This document shows, piece after piece, positions 5,545-11,867 of a stretch of 11,867 nt of DNA (within the stretch, counting starts at the first letter, position 1; each line of letters starts with the position of its first letter). Below the pieces are notes generated by a model. That model had not been told where the DNA came from. It saw only the letters and a program-made list of their open reading frames with translations, and did not search any database. The position numbers were made by a program, and so were the translations under genes. The DNA is taken from contig CABSIA010000094.1 in the NCBI GenBank assembly GCA_902477645.1, positions 1 through 11,867 of the forward strand, given 5' to 3'. Origin of the DNA: an uncultured Prevotella sp. (lineage in GTDB: Bacteria > Bacteroidota > Bacteroidia > Bacteroidales > Bacteroidaceae).

Positions 5545-7389
5545 TTACTCTACGGTTACGCTCTTTGCCAAATTTCGTGGCTGGTCGACATCTTTTCCCT
5601 TGCATACTGCCACATGATAAGCCAGCAGCTGCAATGGAATTGTGGCGATGAGCGGCTCAAGACATTCGAGAGTGTCGGGAAGCTCAATAACCTCGTCAGC
5701 AATTTTCGATATTGTAGTGTCGCCTTTTGATACTATTGCCATCACCCTGCCCTGACGTGCCTTAATTTCCTGAATGTTCGAAAGAACTTTTTCATAAAGC
5801 TCGTTGTGGGTAGCAATTACCACTACCGGCATGTCTGAGTCGATAAGGGCTATAGGTCCGTGTTTCATTTCGGCGGCAGGGTATCCCTCGGCATGAATGT
5901 AGCTTATTTCCTTAAGTTTCAAAGCGCCCTCAAGAGCAACAGGATAGCTGAAACCGCGTCCAAGATAGAGGAAGTTGTGAGCGTATGTGAATGTACGGCT
6001 CACGTCGGCAATATAGTCGTTGAGTTTCAGCACCTCCTGAATTTTGTCTGGAATAGCCTGCAATTCTTTTACAACCCTTACATATTCTTCGTGGCTGACA
6101 GTTCCCATGACGTTGCCCAATGCCAGGGCCAGCATGGTGAGAACCGTTACCTGTCCGGTAAATGCCTTTGTAGAGGCCACGCCGATTTCCGGCCCCACAT
6201 GAATGTACGAGCCTGTATCTGTGGCGCGTGGTATGCTTGAGCCAACGGCGTTGCATATTCCGTATATGAAGGCTCCCTTTTCTTTTGCAAGTTTCACGGC
6301 AGCCAAAGTGTCGGCGGTCTCGCCGCTCTGCGAGATTGCTATGAGAACATCCTCTGGACCGACAACAGGATTACGGTAGCGGAATTCTGAGGCATACTCA
6401 ACTTCAACGGGAATGCGGCAGAAGTTCTCTATCATCTGTTTGCCTATCAGCCCGTCTTGCCAGCTCGTGCCGCGTGCCACGATTATGATGCGTTTCGCGT
6501 TTATCAGCTTTTTCCTATAGTCGAGCACGGCAGACAGCGTGACATTGTCGCCCTCAGAATTTATACGTCCGAGCATGCAGGTCTTGAGGCATTCCGGCTG
6601 CTCAAAAATTTCCTTGAGCATGAAGTGCGGAAATCCACCTTTCTCTATCTGTCCTAAGTTGATATCTACTTTTTTTACCTCAGCGTCCTGCTTCTCGTTG
6701 TATATGTCAACAACCTTCAGCTCTTCGTCAGGAACCAGCACAGCGATGTTGCCGTCTTCAAGGTAAACAACTTTGTCGGTATATTCCACAATGGGGCTTG
6801 CATCCGAGCCAAGGAAAAACTCACCGTCGCCAATACCTACAACCAGCGGACTTTGCTTACGGGCGGCGATAATCTGCCTCGGGTTGCTCTTGTCGAGCAC
6901 GGCAACTGCGTATGCGCCAATCACCTGGTGCAATGCCACCTGTACGGCAGTGAGCAAGTCCGTATTGCGTTTTTTCTGTATATACTCTATGAGCTGCACG
7001 AGAACCTCCGTGTCGGTATCTGAGCGGAAATTTACACCAGTCTCCTGCAGTCTCTTTTTTATAACGGCATAATTCTCTATAATGCCGTTGTGTATTATTG
7101 CAAGATTGTTTGACTCTGAATAGTGCGGGTGAGCATTTGCACTCGACGGCTCGCCGTGAGTCGCCCAACGTGTATGGGCAATGCCCACACATCCTGTAAG
7201 GTCTTTGCTCGCGCAATATTCCTCAAGATCGGCAACCTTTCCTTTTGTCTTATACACATTCAAATCTCCGTTGCCGTTGATTAGAGCGACACCTGCGCTG
7301 TCGTATCCCCTGTACTCAAGGCGCTTCAGTCCGTTTGTAAGAATAGGAAACGCCTGCCTTTTACCTATGTATCCAACTATACCACACAT
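5545..7389 (-). CDS. glmS: Glutamine--fructose-6-phosphate aminotransferase (isomerizing), GlmS
   Basis: GlmS makes glucosamine-6-phosphate from fructose-6-phosphate and glutamine, the entry step to UDP-GlcNAc for peptidoglycan and surface glycans. The 614-residue product starts MCGIVGYIG, with Cys2 as the N-terminal nucleophile of the class II glutaminase domain (about residues 1-220). That domain includes RLEYRGYDSAG, HTRWATHGEPS and SDTDTEVL. Two SIS sugar-isomerase domains follow: IAISQSGETADTLAA and GPEIGVASTKAFT in the first, and LGRGFSYPVALEGALKLKEISYIHAEGYPAAEMKHGPIALID in the second. The C-terminus DVDQPRNLAKSVTVE is canonical and is followed by TAA TAG. One oddity is ARGTSW at about residue 306, where most GlmS proteins have ACGTS. 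No glmS ribozyme is seen or expected. A terminator upstream separates it from the export lipoprotein gene, but I could not find a clear TAnnTTTG promoter in the 56 bases between. Confidence 0.97.
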   Translation of the reverse strand: MCGIVGYIGKRQAFPILTNGLKRLEYRGYDSAGVALINGNGDLNVYKTKGKVADLEEYCASKDLTGCVGIAHTRWATHGEPSSANAHPHYSESNNLAIIHNGIIENYAVIKKRLQETGVNFRSDTDTEVLVQLIEYIQKKRNTDLLTAVQVALHQVIGAYAVAVLDKSNPRQIIAARKQSPLVVGIGDGEFFLGSDASPIVEYTDKVVYLEDGNIAVLVPDEELKVVDIYNEKQDAEVKKVDINLGQIEKGGFPHFMLKEIFEQPECLKTCMLGRINSEGDNVTLSAVLDYRKKLINAKRIIIVARGTSWQDGLIGKQMIENFCRIPVEVEYASEFRYRNPVVGPEDVLIAISQSGETADTLAAVKLAKEKGAFIYGICNAVGSSIPRATDTGSYIHVGPEIGVASTKAFTGQVTVLTMLALALGNVMGTVSHEEYVRVVKELQAIPDKIQEVLKLNDYIADVSRTFTYAHNFLYLGRGFSYPVALEGALKLKEISYIHAEGYPAAEMKHGPIALIDSDMPVVVIATHNELYEKVLSNIQEIKARQGRVMAIVSKGDTTISKIADEVIELPDTLECLEPLIATIPLQLLAYHVAVCKGKDVDQPRNLAKSVTVE

Positions 7390-7445
7390 GTTATCAGTTA
7401 TTAATTGTTAGTTATAATTTTGTTGTTCTGTAATAATATTGTTTA

Positions 7446-7499
7446 TAAAAAAATTGAAAGACTGGACATCGTTTTCCGACTGTCTGAATCTTTCAATTT
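7446..7499 (-). terminator. Rho-independent terminator for the export lipoprotein gene
   Basis: AAATTGAAAGA (7451-7461) pairs perfectly with TCTTTCAATTT (7489-7499), and the enclosed 27 bases can extend the stem partly. On the minus strand the stem runs into an unbroken stretch of seven T residues (7453-7447). There is no T-run on the other side, so it acts leftward, 20 bases past the stop of the lipoprotein gene and about 60 bases before glmS. Confidence 0.8.
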
Positions 7500-7519
7500 C
7501 CATGTTTATGATAAGAAAA

Positions 7520-8323
7520 TTAATTACGCAAAATATTTACCATCAGTGAGGCGATGCTCGTCATGATACTGATTAACGAGAACCAGATTGTCACAGACTG
7601 ACCGATGGCTGAGTTCTTTGCCTTCACGCTGTTTGGCTCAACATATATCACGTCGTTCTGTTGCAGATAGTAATATGGCGAGTTTATCAGGTCTGCGTCG
7701 TTGAGGTTCAGCCTGTGCACAGACTTCTGTCCCGTGGCATCCTCACGTATGAGCATTATGTTGTCACGCTTGCCGTAGATAGACAGGTCGCCAGCCGAAG
7801 CCAGTGCCTCAAGAATGCTCATTTTCTCTGTCGAGACAGGTATGACACACGATTTGCCAACCTCGCCGATAACGGTCACCCTGTAGCTCGACATTCTGAC
7901 AGTAACGATGGGGTTCTCGGTTTCTGCAAGATACGGCATCACCTTTCCCCTGATAGCGTCTTGACACTCATTTTTGGTAAGTCCCGCAACATGAATTTTG
8001 CCTACAATAGGGAAGTTTATGTCGCCATTGTTGTCAACGAGATAACCTTGCAGTGCGCCGGCGCCTGTGTTAAGTTGTCCTGTCACAGGCAGTGTGTTAG
8101 AAACCGAGAGGTTAAATGGAGTCGCCGCTGCGGGGTCTGTAGTGCTGACGGTGATGGTAAGCATGTCCTTAGGCATTATCTTGGCATCGTAAAGTCCCTT
8201 CGAGGCACTTAGGTCAACATGGTCTACGTTTTGGAAATAAGCGACCTTCTTGCTGCCCGCACAGCTTGCCATGATAAAAATCAGCAGGGCAAGAAAGCAT
8301 GAGGATATCATTTTATTCTTCAT
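7520..8323 (-). CDS. Polysaccharide export outer-membrane lipoprotein (Wza family)
   Basis: This 267-residue protein is of the Wza/poly-export type, which forms the outer-membrane channel for capsule or exopolysaccharide. A lipoprotein signal covers residues 1-20, with lipobox MASC and lipidated Cys21; the next residues AGSKK lack the acidic surface-export signal, so a periplasm-facing anchor is likely. The poly-export domain lies at about residues 45-140 (KIMPKDMLTITVSTTDP, GDINFPIVGKIHVAGLT). An SLBB domain follows at about 148-232 (YRVTVIGEVGKSCVIPV, NDVIYVEPN). A hydrophobic C-terminal segment (about 244-264) probably forms the membrane-spanning helix. Start 8323 is supported by a promoter 37 bases upstream. 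No Wzc-type kinase or glycosyltransferase gene adjoins it here, and the next gene is glmS across a terminator. The exact polysaccharide is unknown. Confidence 0.92.
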   Translation of the reverse strand: MKNKMISSCFLALLIFIMASCAGSKKVAYFQNVDHVDLSASKGLYDAKIMPKDMLTITVSTTDPAAATPFNLSVSNTLPVTGQLNTGAGALQGYLVDNNGDINFPIVGKIHVAGLTKNECQDAIRGKVMPYLAETENPIVTVRMSSYRVTVIGEVGKSCVIPVSTEKMSILEALASAGDLSIYGKRDNIMLIREDATGQKSVHRLNLNDADLINSPYYYLQQNDVIYVEPNSVKAKNSAIGQSVTIWFSLISIMTSIASLMVNILRN

Positions 8324-8359
8324 ACAATAGAAATTTTTACCTTAACAAAATTTAGTTTG

Positions 8360-8391
8360 CAAAATTAATACTAATTTTCGAATACTGCAAA
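8360..8391 (-). promoter_or_regulatory. Bacteroidetes-type promoter for the export lipoprotein gene
   Basis: On the minus strand TTTG (8391-8388), a 20-base spacer and TAATTTTG (8367-8360) match the consensus exactly. The leader would be about 30 bases. This is the cleanest promoter in the window and lies divergent to the uvrA promoter. Confidence 0.8.
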
Positions 8392-8425
8392 GGTTTGATG
8401 TTTTTTTATTCTCTTTTCCGTTGTT

Positions 8426-8459
8426 TTTGCTCCCATGTCGGATTTTGTTGCTAACTTTG
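8426..8459 (+). promoter_or_regulatory. Bacteroidetes-type promoter for uvrA
   Basis: TTTG (8426-8429), a 22-base spacer and TAACTTTG (8452-8459) match the -33/-7 pattern with a slightly long spacer. The leader to the uvrA ATG would be about 85 bases. I see no LexA-like (SOS) operator, which would be an inverted repeat over or next to the promoter. Confidence 0.65.
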
Positions 8460-8551
8460 CAGGGAAAAACGTAGGGGCGCTATGAACAGCGGTCGCAAAC
8501 AATGATTATACTTGCTAAAAGCGGTCCTGCAACAACTGGAAAACAATTTAT

Positions 8552-11383
8552 ATGGAGAAAAATATTGAGATAAAGGGAGCGCGTGTAAACAATCTTAAGA
8601 ATGTCAGCCTTAAAGTTCCCAGAAACAAATTTGTAGTCGTTACGGGTGTCTCTGGCTCGGGCAAGTCGTCGCTTGCCTTTGACACACTCTACGCCGAGGG
8701 TCAGCGCCGCTATGTGGAGTCGCTTTCATCGTACGCCCGCCAGTTTCTCGGAAGGGTAAAGAAACCAGAGTGCGACTTCATAAAAGGATTGCCTCCCGCA
8801 ATAGCCATTGAGCAAAAGGTGACAGCCCGAAACCCGCGCTCCACCGTGGGCACCACAACTGAAATCTATGAATATCTGCGCCTGCTGTTTGCACGTGTGG
8901 GAAAAACCATATCGCCGGTATCGGGTGAGGTCGTCAAGAAAAATTCTGTCGAAGACATCGTGGACTGCACAAAGTCTTATTCCCAAGGTACCCGCTTCAT
9001 GGTGCTCGCCCCTATTCTGAGACATGAGGAGCGCACGTTTGCCCAACAGCTCGCCATATATATTAAAGAGGGGTATTCGAGAATACTTGTAAATGGCGAG
9101 GTGTGCAGAATAGAAGATTGTCTCGACGAGTCTGACAATTGCGGCTTCGACGGCTCGTGGCTCGTCATCGACCGCAGGTCGGTAGATGACGGAAAAGAGT
9201 TTTTTTCGCGCCTGACGGACTCTGTGGAGACGGCAATGTTTGAGGGCAACGGTGCCTGCCGTATCACATTCTCGCCGTCGAATATCAGCTACGATTTCTC
9301 CACACGTTTCGAGGCCGACGGCATTACGTTTGAGGAACCGTCAGACAACATGTTTTCTTTCAACTCGCCAGTTGGAGCCTGCCCCAAATGTGAGGGGTTC
9401 GGCAAGGTGATGGGTATCGACGAGAAACTCGTCATTCCAAATACCGTGTTGAGTGTATATGACGGATGCGTGCAGTGCTGGCATGGCGACAAGATGAAGA
9501 TATGGCAAGAGGAATTCTGCCGTAAGGCTGCCATTGACAACTTCCCGATATTCAAACCCTATTACGAGCTGACAAAGAAGGAAAAAGCCATGCTCTGGCA
9601 CGGGCTGCCATGCCAGAGCCATCTTCCTGTTGCCGAGAGGGTATGCATAGACTCGTTCTTCCAGATGGTGAGCGACAATATGTACAAGATACAATACAGG
9701 GTTATGATGAGCCGCTACCGTGGCAAAACCATTTGCCCGGAATGCCATGGCACAAGATTGAAGAAAGAGACACAATGGGTAAAGATAAACGGCCTGTCAA
9801 TTAGCGACTTGGTTGAAATGCCCGTATCTAAGCTTGAACTGTGGTTCGACAACTTGGAACTCAATAATCACGATGCCGCTGTTGCAAAACGCCTGCTTAC
9901 TGAAATTAAGAGCCGCCTGCATTTTCTCAATGTTGTCGGGCTTGGGTATCTCACGCTTAACCGCGCCTCAAATACCCTGTCGGGAGGCGAGAGCCAACGC
10001 ATAAATCTTACCACCTCGCTGGGCAGCTCGCTGGTAGGCTCGCTCTATATTCTCGATGAGCCAAGCATCGGACTCCACAGCCGTGATACAGACAGGCTCA
10101 TTTCCGTTCTCAAACAGCTGAGAGATATTGGCAACACCGTAGTTGTTGTAGAGCACGACAAGGAGATTATGACTGCCGCCGACGAGATAATCGATGTCGG
10201 CCCCGACGCAGGCACAAACGGAGGTGAGATAGTCTTCCAGGGATGTCCGCCGCAAATTGGCGGCAAAGTGCCCGAGGGCAACAGAAGCCATACCGTGGAC
10301 TACCTTACGGGAAACGAAAAAATCACAGTGCCGAAATCACGCCGTCAATGGAATATGTCGGTAAATCTGAAAGGATGCCGCATGAACAACCTGAAAGGCA
10401 TAAATGCCAACATTCCGCTGAACGTGCTTACCGTCATAACCGGTGTCTCCGGCTCTGGAAAATCATCGCTCATAAAAGGCATTCTCTACCCGGCCCTAAA
10501 GCGCAGGCTCGACGAGGTGGCTGAAATACCAGGCGAGTATCTTTCTATGGAGGGCAATTACAACATGATATCGCATGTTGAGTTTGTCGACCAGAACCCA
10601 ATAGGCAAAAGCTCGCGCTCAAATCCTGCCACATACGTCAAGGCTTACGACTACATACGCTCTCTATTTGCAGACCAGCCGTTGGCGAGACAGATGGGGT
10701 TTACACCGCAATATTTCTCGTTCAATGCCGAGGGCGGACGATGCGAGGAATGCAAGGGCGCAGGAACTATAACCGTCGAGATGCAGTTTATGGCTGACAT
10801 TGTTCTTGAGTGCGAGGCGTGCCACGGACAGCGCTTTAAGCACGACATTCTCGACGTAAGATACAACGGGAAAAATATAAACGACATTCTCGACATGACT
10901 GTCAGCGAGGCCATCAGTTTCTTCAACAACGGCGATGCCAAGAAGAAAACAAGTTACAACCGTGCCATAATAGACCGTCTGAAGCCACTGGAGGATGTGG
11001 GACTGGGATATATAAAGCTCGGTCAGAATTCGTCTACCATGTCGGGTGGTGAGAACCAGCGCGTAAAACTCGCATATTTCATTTCTCTCGAAAAACAGTC
11101 GCCTACCCTTTTCATATTCGACGAGCCAACCACGGGCCTGCATTTCCACGACATTTCGAAGCTCATGAAAGCTTTCAACGCACTGCTTGAGCGCGGGCAT
11201 TCAATAGTTGTCATTGAGCACAACATGGAAGTCATAAAATGTGCCGACTGGATAATTGACCTTGGACCGGAGGGTGGCGACAAAGGCGGAAACATCGTGT
11301 TTGCCGGAACACCCGACGACATCATTAGCTGCAAAGAGAGTCTGACAGGCCGATATTTGAAGAGTGAGCTTAATGCCGGTTAG
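8552..11383 (+). CDS. uvrA: Excinuclease ABC subunit A (UvrA)
   Basis: UvrA is the damage-sensing ATPase of nucleotide excision repair; its dimer loads UvrB on damaged DNA. The 943-residue product has the full tandem ABC layout. Walker A motifs GVSGSGKSS lie at residues 32-40 and 631-639. ABC signatures are LSGGE (476-480) and MSGGE (830-834), each followed by a Walker B ending LDEPSIGLH or FDEPTTGLH. Specific to UvrA are YVESLSSYARQFL and the C-terminal zinc finger C731-x2-C734-x19-C754-x2-C757, intact here. CPEC at 395-398 is also present. The first zinc module has only ACPKC (277-280); the usual upstream CxxC pair is replaced by FSTRFEADGITFEEP, which I recall as normal for Bacteroidetes UvrA. 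The start is the family start. It ends in TAG. No terminator is evident directly behind it, and no uvrB or other repair gene is in the window. Confidence 0.97.
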   Translation: MEKNIEIKGARVNNLKNVSLKVPRNKFVVVTGVSGSGKSSLAFDTLYAEGQRRYVESLSSYARQFLGRVKKPECDFIKGLPPAIAIEQKVTARNPRSTVGTTTEIYEYLRLLFARVGKTISPVSGEVVKKNSVEDIVDCTKSYSQGTRFMVLAPILRHEERTFAQQLAIYIKEGYSRILVNGEVCRIEDCLDESDNCGFDGSWLVIDRRSVDDGKEFFSRLTDSVETAMFEGNGACRITFSPSNISYDFSTRFEADGITFEEPSDNMFSFNSPVGACPKCEGFGKVMGIDEKLVIPNTVLSVYDGCVQCWHGDKMKIWQEEFCRKAAIDNFPIFKPYYELTKKEKAMLWHGLPCQSHLPVAERVCIDSFFQMVSDNMYKIQYRVMMSRYRGKTICPECHGTRLKKETQWVKINGLSISDLVEMPVSKLELWFDNLELNNHDAAVAKRLLTEIKSRLHFLNVVGLGYLTLNRASNTLSGGESQRINLTTSLGSSLVGSLYILDEPSIGLHSRDTDRLISVLKQLRDIGNTVVVVEHDKEIMTAADEIIDVGPDAGTNGGEIVFQGCPPQIGGKVPEGNRSHTVDYLTGNEKITVPKSRRQWNMSVNLKGCRMNNLKGINANIPLNVLTVITGVSGSGKSSLIKGILYPALKRRLDEVAEIPGEYLSMEGNYNMISHVEFVDQNPIGKSSRSNPATYVKAYDYIRSLFADQPLARQMGFTPQYFSFNAEGGRCEECKGAGTITVEMQFMADIVLECEACHGQRFKHDILDVRYNGKNINDILDMTVSEAISFFNNGDAKKKTSYNRAIIDRLKPLEDVGLGYIKLGQNSSTMSGGENQRVKLAYFISLEKQSPTLFIFDEPTTGLHFHDISKLMKAFNALLERGHSIVVIEHNMEVIKCADWIIDLGPEGGDKGGNIVFAGTPDDIISCKESLTGRYLKSELNAG

Positions 11384-11516
11384 CAGAATGGTTACATGTT
11401 GAAAGAATATATGTTAAAAACAGTAAAAGATACAATAAGGCAAGAATTATTGTGTATTTTTGCAACAAAATAATATAAAATTACGTGCGTATGATATAAA
11501 AGATATATAAAGACAT

Positions 11517-11547
11517 ATTGATAAAAAAACGTTAACTTGTATTCTTG
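11517..11547 (+). promoter_or_regulatory. Promoter for the candidate structured RNA
   Basis: ATTG (11517-11520), a 19-base spacer and TATTCTTG (11540-11547) fit the -33/-7 pattern with one base off in each box. Transcription would start within a few bases of the first stem of the RNA. A second TAnnTTTG box (TATTTTTG, 11455-11462) lies upstream without a good -33 partner and could give a longer transcript. Confidence 0.5.
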
Positions 11548-11699
11548 CTATCTGAAAATTGGGGAATTTGACGAAGCACACAAGAGTAAAAGCAAAGACG
11601 CTCACGCCTATGGCGTGGGCTTTTACTCGTATATGTGTGCATAGGTTATCTCCAATACCGACAGATAGCGTAGACGAAGTTAAAAAGTCCACGTTTTTT
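11548..11699 (+). ncRNA. Candidate rod-shaped small structured RNA (6S-like in outline)
   Basis: Nested complementary segments form one long rod. GCTATCTG (11547-11554) pairs with CAGATAGC (11662-11669). ATTGGGGA (11558-11565) pairs with TCTCCAAT (11649-11656) with one G-U. A 10 by 8 base internal loop comes next. GCACACA (11576-11582) pairs with TGTGTGC (11634-11640). GAGTAAAAGC (11584-11593) pairs with GCTTTTACTC (11619-11628). The tip is CACGCC-TAT-GGCGTG (11603-11617). That is about 39 base pairs in register, far beyond chance. A promoter-like element precedes it and a weak hairpin plus six T residues follow it, so a transcript of about 150 bases is likely. A closed stem, central open bubble and apical stem recall 6S RNA, a regulator of RNA polymerase, but I cannot confirm that identity by sequence. 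A MITE-like DNA element is the main alternative. Short open frames across it look spurious. Confidence 0.6.
11669..11699 (+). terminator. Terminator of the candidate RNA
   Basis: CGTAGAC (11669-11675) and GTCCACG (11687-11693) pair at six of seven positions around an 11-base loop and lead straight into six T residues (11694-11699). The stem is weak because of the central A-C mismatch, but position and T-run fit an intrinsic terminator. Confidence 0.5.
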
Positions 11700-11740
11700 A
11701 TTGTCTGTTTTTATTACTGTCCGCTAAACATTTTGAGTTG

Positions 11741-11780
11741 AATAAAAATTAGGGCTGATTCCATTTGCAGGAGTCAGCCC
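11741..11780 (-). terminator. Intrinsic terminator for leftward transcription from beyond the window
   Basis: GGGCTGATTCC (11752-11762) pairs with GGAGTCAGCCC (11770-11780) over 11 positions with one G-U pair and a 7-base loop. On the minus strand the stem is followed by TAATTTTTATT, a T-rich tail. The plus-strand side lacks such a tail. Confidence 0.65.
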
Positions 11781-11825
11781 ATTATCGTTATTTAGCAGTC
11801 GCGAAACAAAACATGAGTTTACTCT

Positions 11826-11844
11826 AAAAAGTCGGCAAGCCGAC
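11826..11844 (-). terminator. Short CTTG-loop terminator for leftward transcription
   Basis: On the minus strand GTCGG-CTTG-CCGAC (11844-11831) is followed by five T residues (11830-11826). CTTG is a stable tetraloop type. It probably ends a leftward gene outside the window. No coding sequence can be recognised in the remaining 23 bases to the window end. Confidence 0.6.
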
Positions 11845-11867
11845 CTATGATTAATATTATATTTGTT

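Noticed and set aside
8482..8505. Seven-codon open frame (MNSGRKQ) in the uvrA leader, with a second overlapping ATGA start at 8502
   Set aside because: It has no run of a regulatory amino acid, no adjacent attenuator hairpin and no ribosome-binding sequence. Short frames like this are expected by chance.
11559..11741. Possible 60-residue protein on the plus strand, and an 81-residue one on the minus strand (11447-11692)
   Set aside because: Both run across the rod-shaped inverted repeats, show no domain or start signal, and the plus one needs a non-ATG start. Their openness is explained by the palindrome.
11752..11780. GGGCTGATTC resembles the start of tmRNA
   Set aside because: The sequence folds back on itself at once as an 11-base-pair hairpin, and no tag-peptide reading frame or CCA-type 3' end follows. 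It is a terminator.
1..11867. Whole-window search for a novel multi-gene defence, mobile or biosynthetic system
   Set aside because: All eight protein genes belong to known families, mostly housekeeping, and I see no transposase, integrase, tRNA, phage gene, toxin-antitoxin pair or terminal inverted repeats. The genome code also appears standard: no internal TAG occurs in seven complete genes.

Overview
The window looks like a housekeeping segment of a Bacteroidales chromosome, most likely a Prevotella-like genus. Two things support this. Several genes are preceded by the Bacteroidetes promoter pattern (TTTG or TTG, about 20 bases, then TAnnTTTG) with no clear Shine-Dalgarno sequence. The UvrA, GlmS, DnaB and BaiN-type proteins also read like the Bacteroidetes members of their families. 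The genus is inference; no rRNA or other decisive marker is present.

Layout. A leftward block holds a phospho-sugar mutase (cut by the window edge and broken by an in-frame TAG), a BaiN/HI0933-type flavoprotein, and the replicative helicase dnaB. A repeat-rich divergent intergenic region follows. A short rightward block holds ispE (MEP isoprenoid pathway) and a Nudix hydrolase. It converges, across a double-hairpin terminator region, on leftward glmS (glucosamine-6-phosphate synthase). Upstream of glmS is a leftward Wza-type polysaccharide-export lipoprotein with its own promoter and terminator. Rightward uvrA (nucleotide excision repair) follows. The last 480 bases hold no convincing protein gene. 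They contain a strongly self-complementary rod-shaped element with a promoter in front and a terminator behind, best read as a small structured RNA (possibly 6S-like), and then two terminators for leftward transcription arriving from outside the window.

How the genes relate. The mutase, GlmS and the export lipoprotein fit sugar-phosphate and cell-envelope polysaccharide metabolism. IspE supplies isoprenoid precursors, which include the lipid carriers used in that synthesis. DnaB and UvrA are replication and repair genes. Nothing looks like a defence island, prophage, CRISPR array or insertion sequence, and I found no multi-gene novel system. The points most worth a second look are the candidate RNA at the right end, the in-frame amber codon in the mutase, and two unrelated arrays that share the same 8-base period on either side of ispE.
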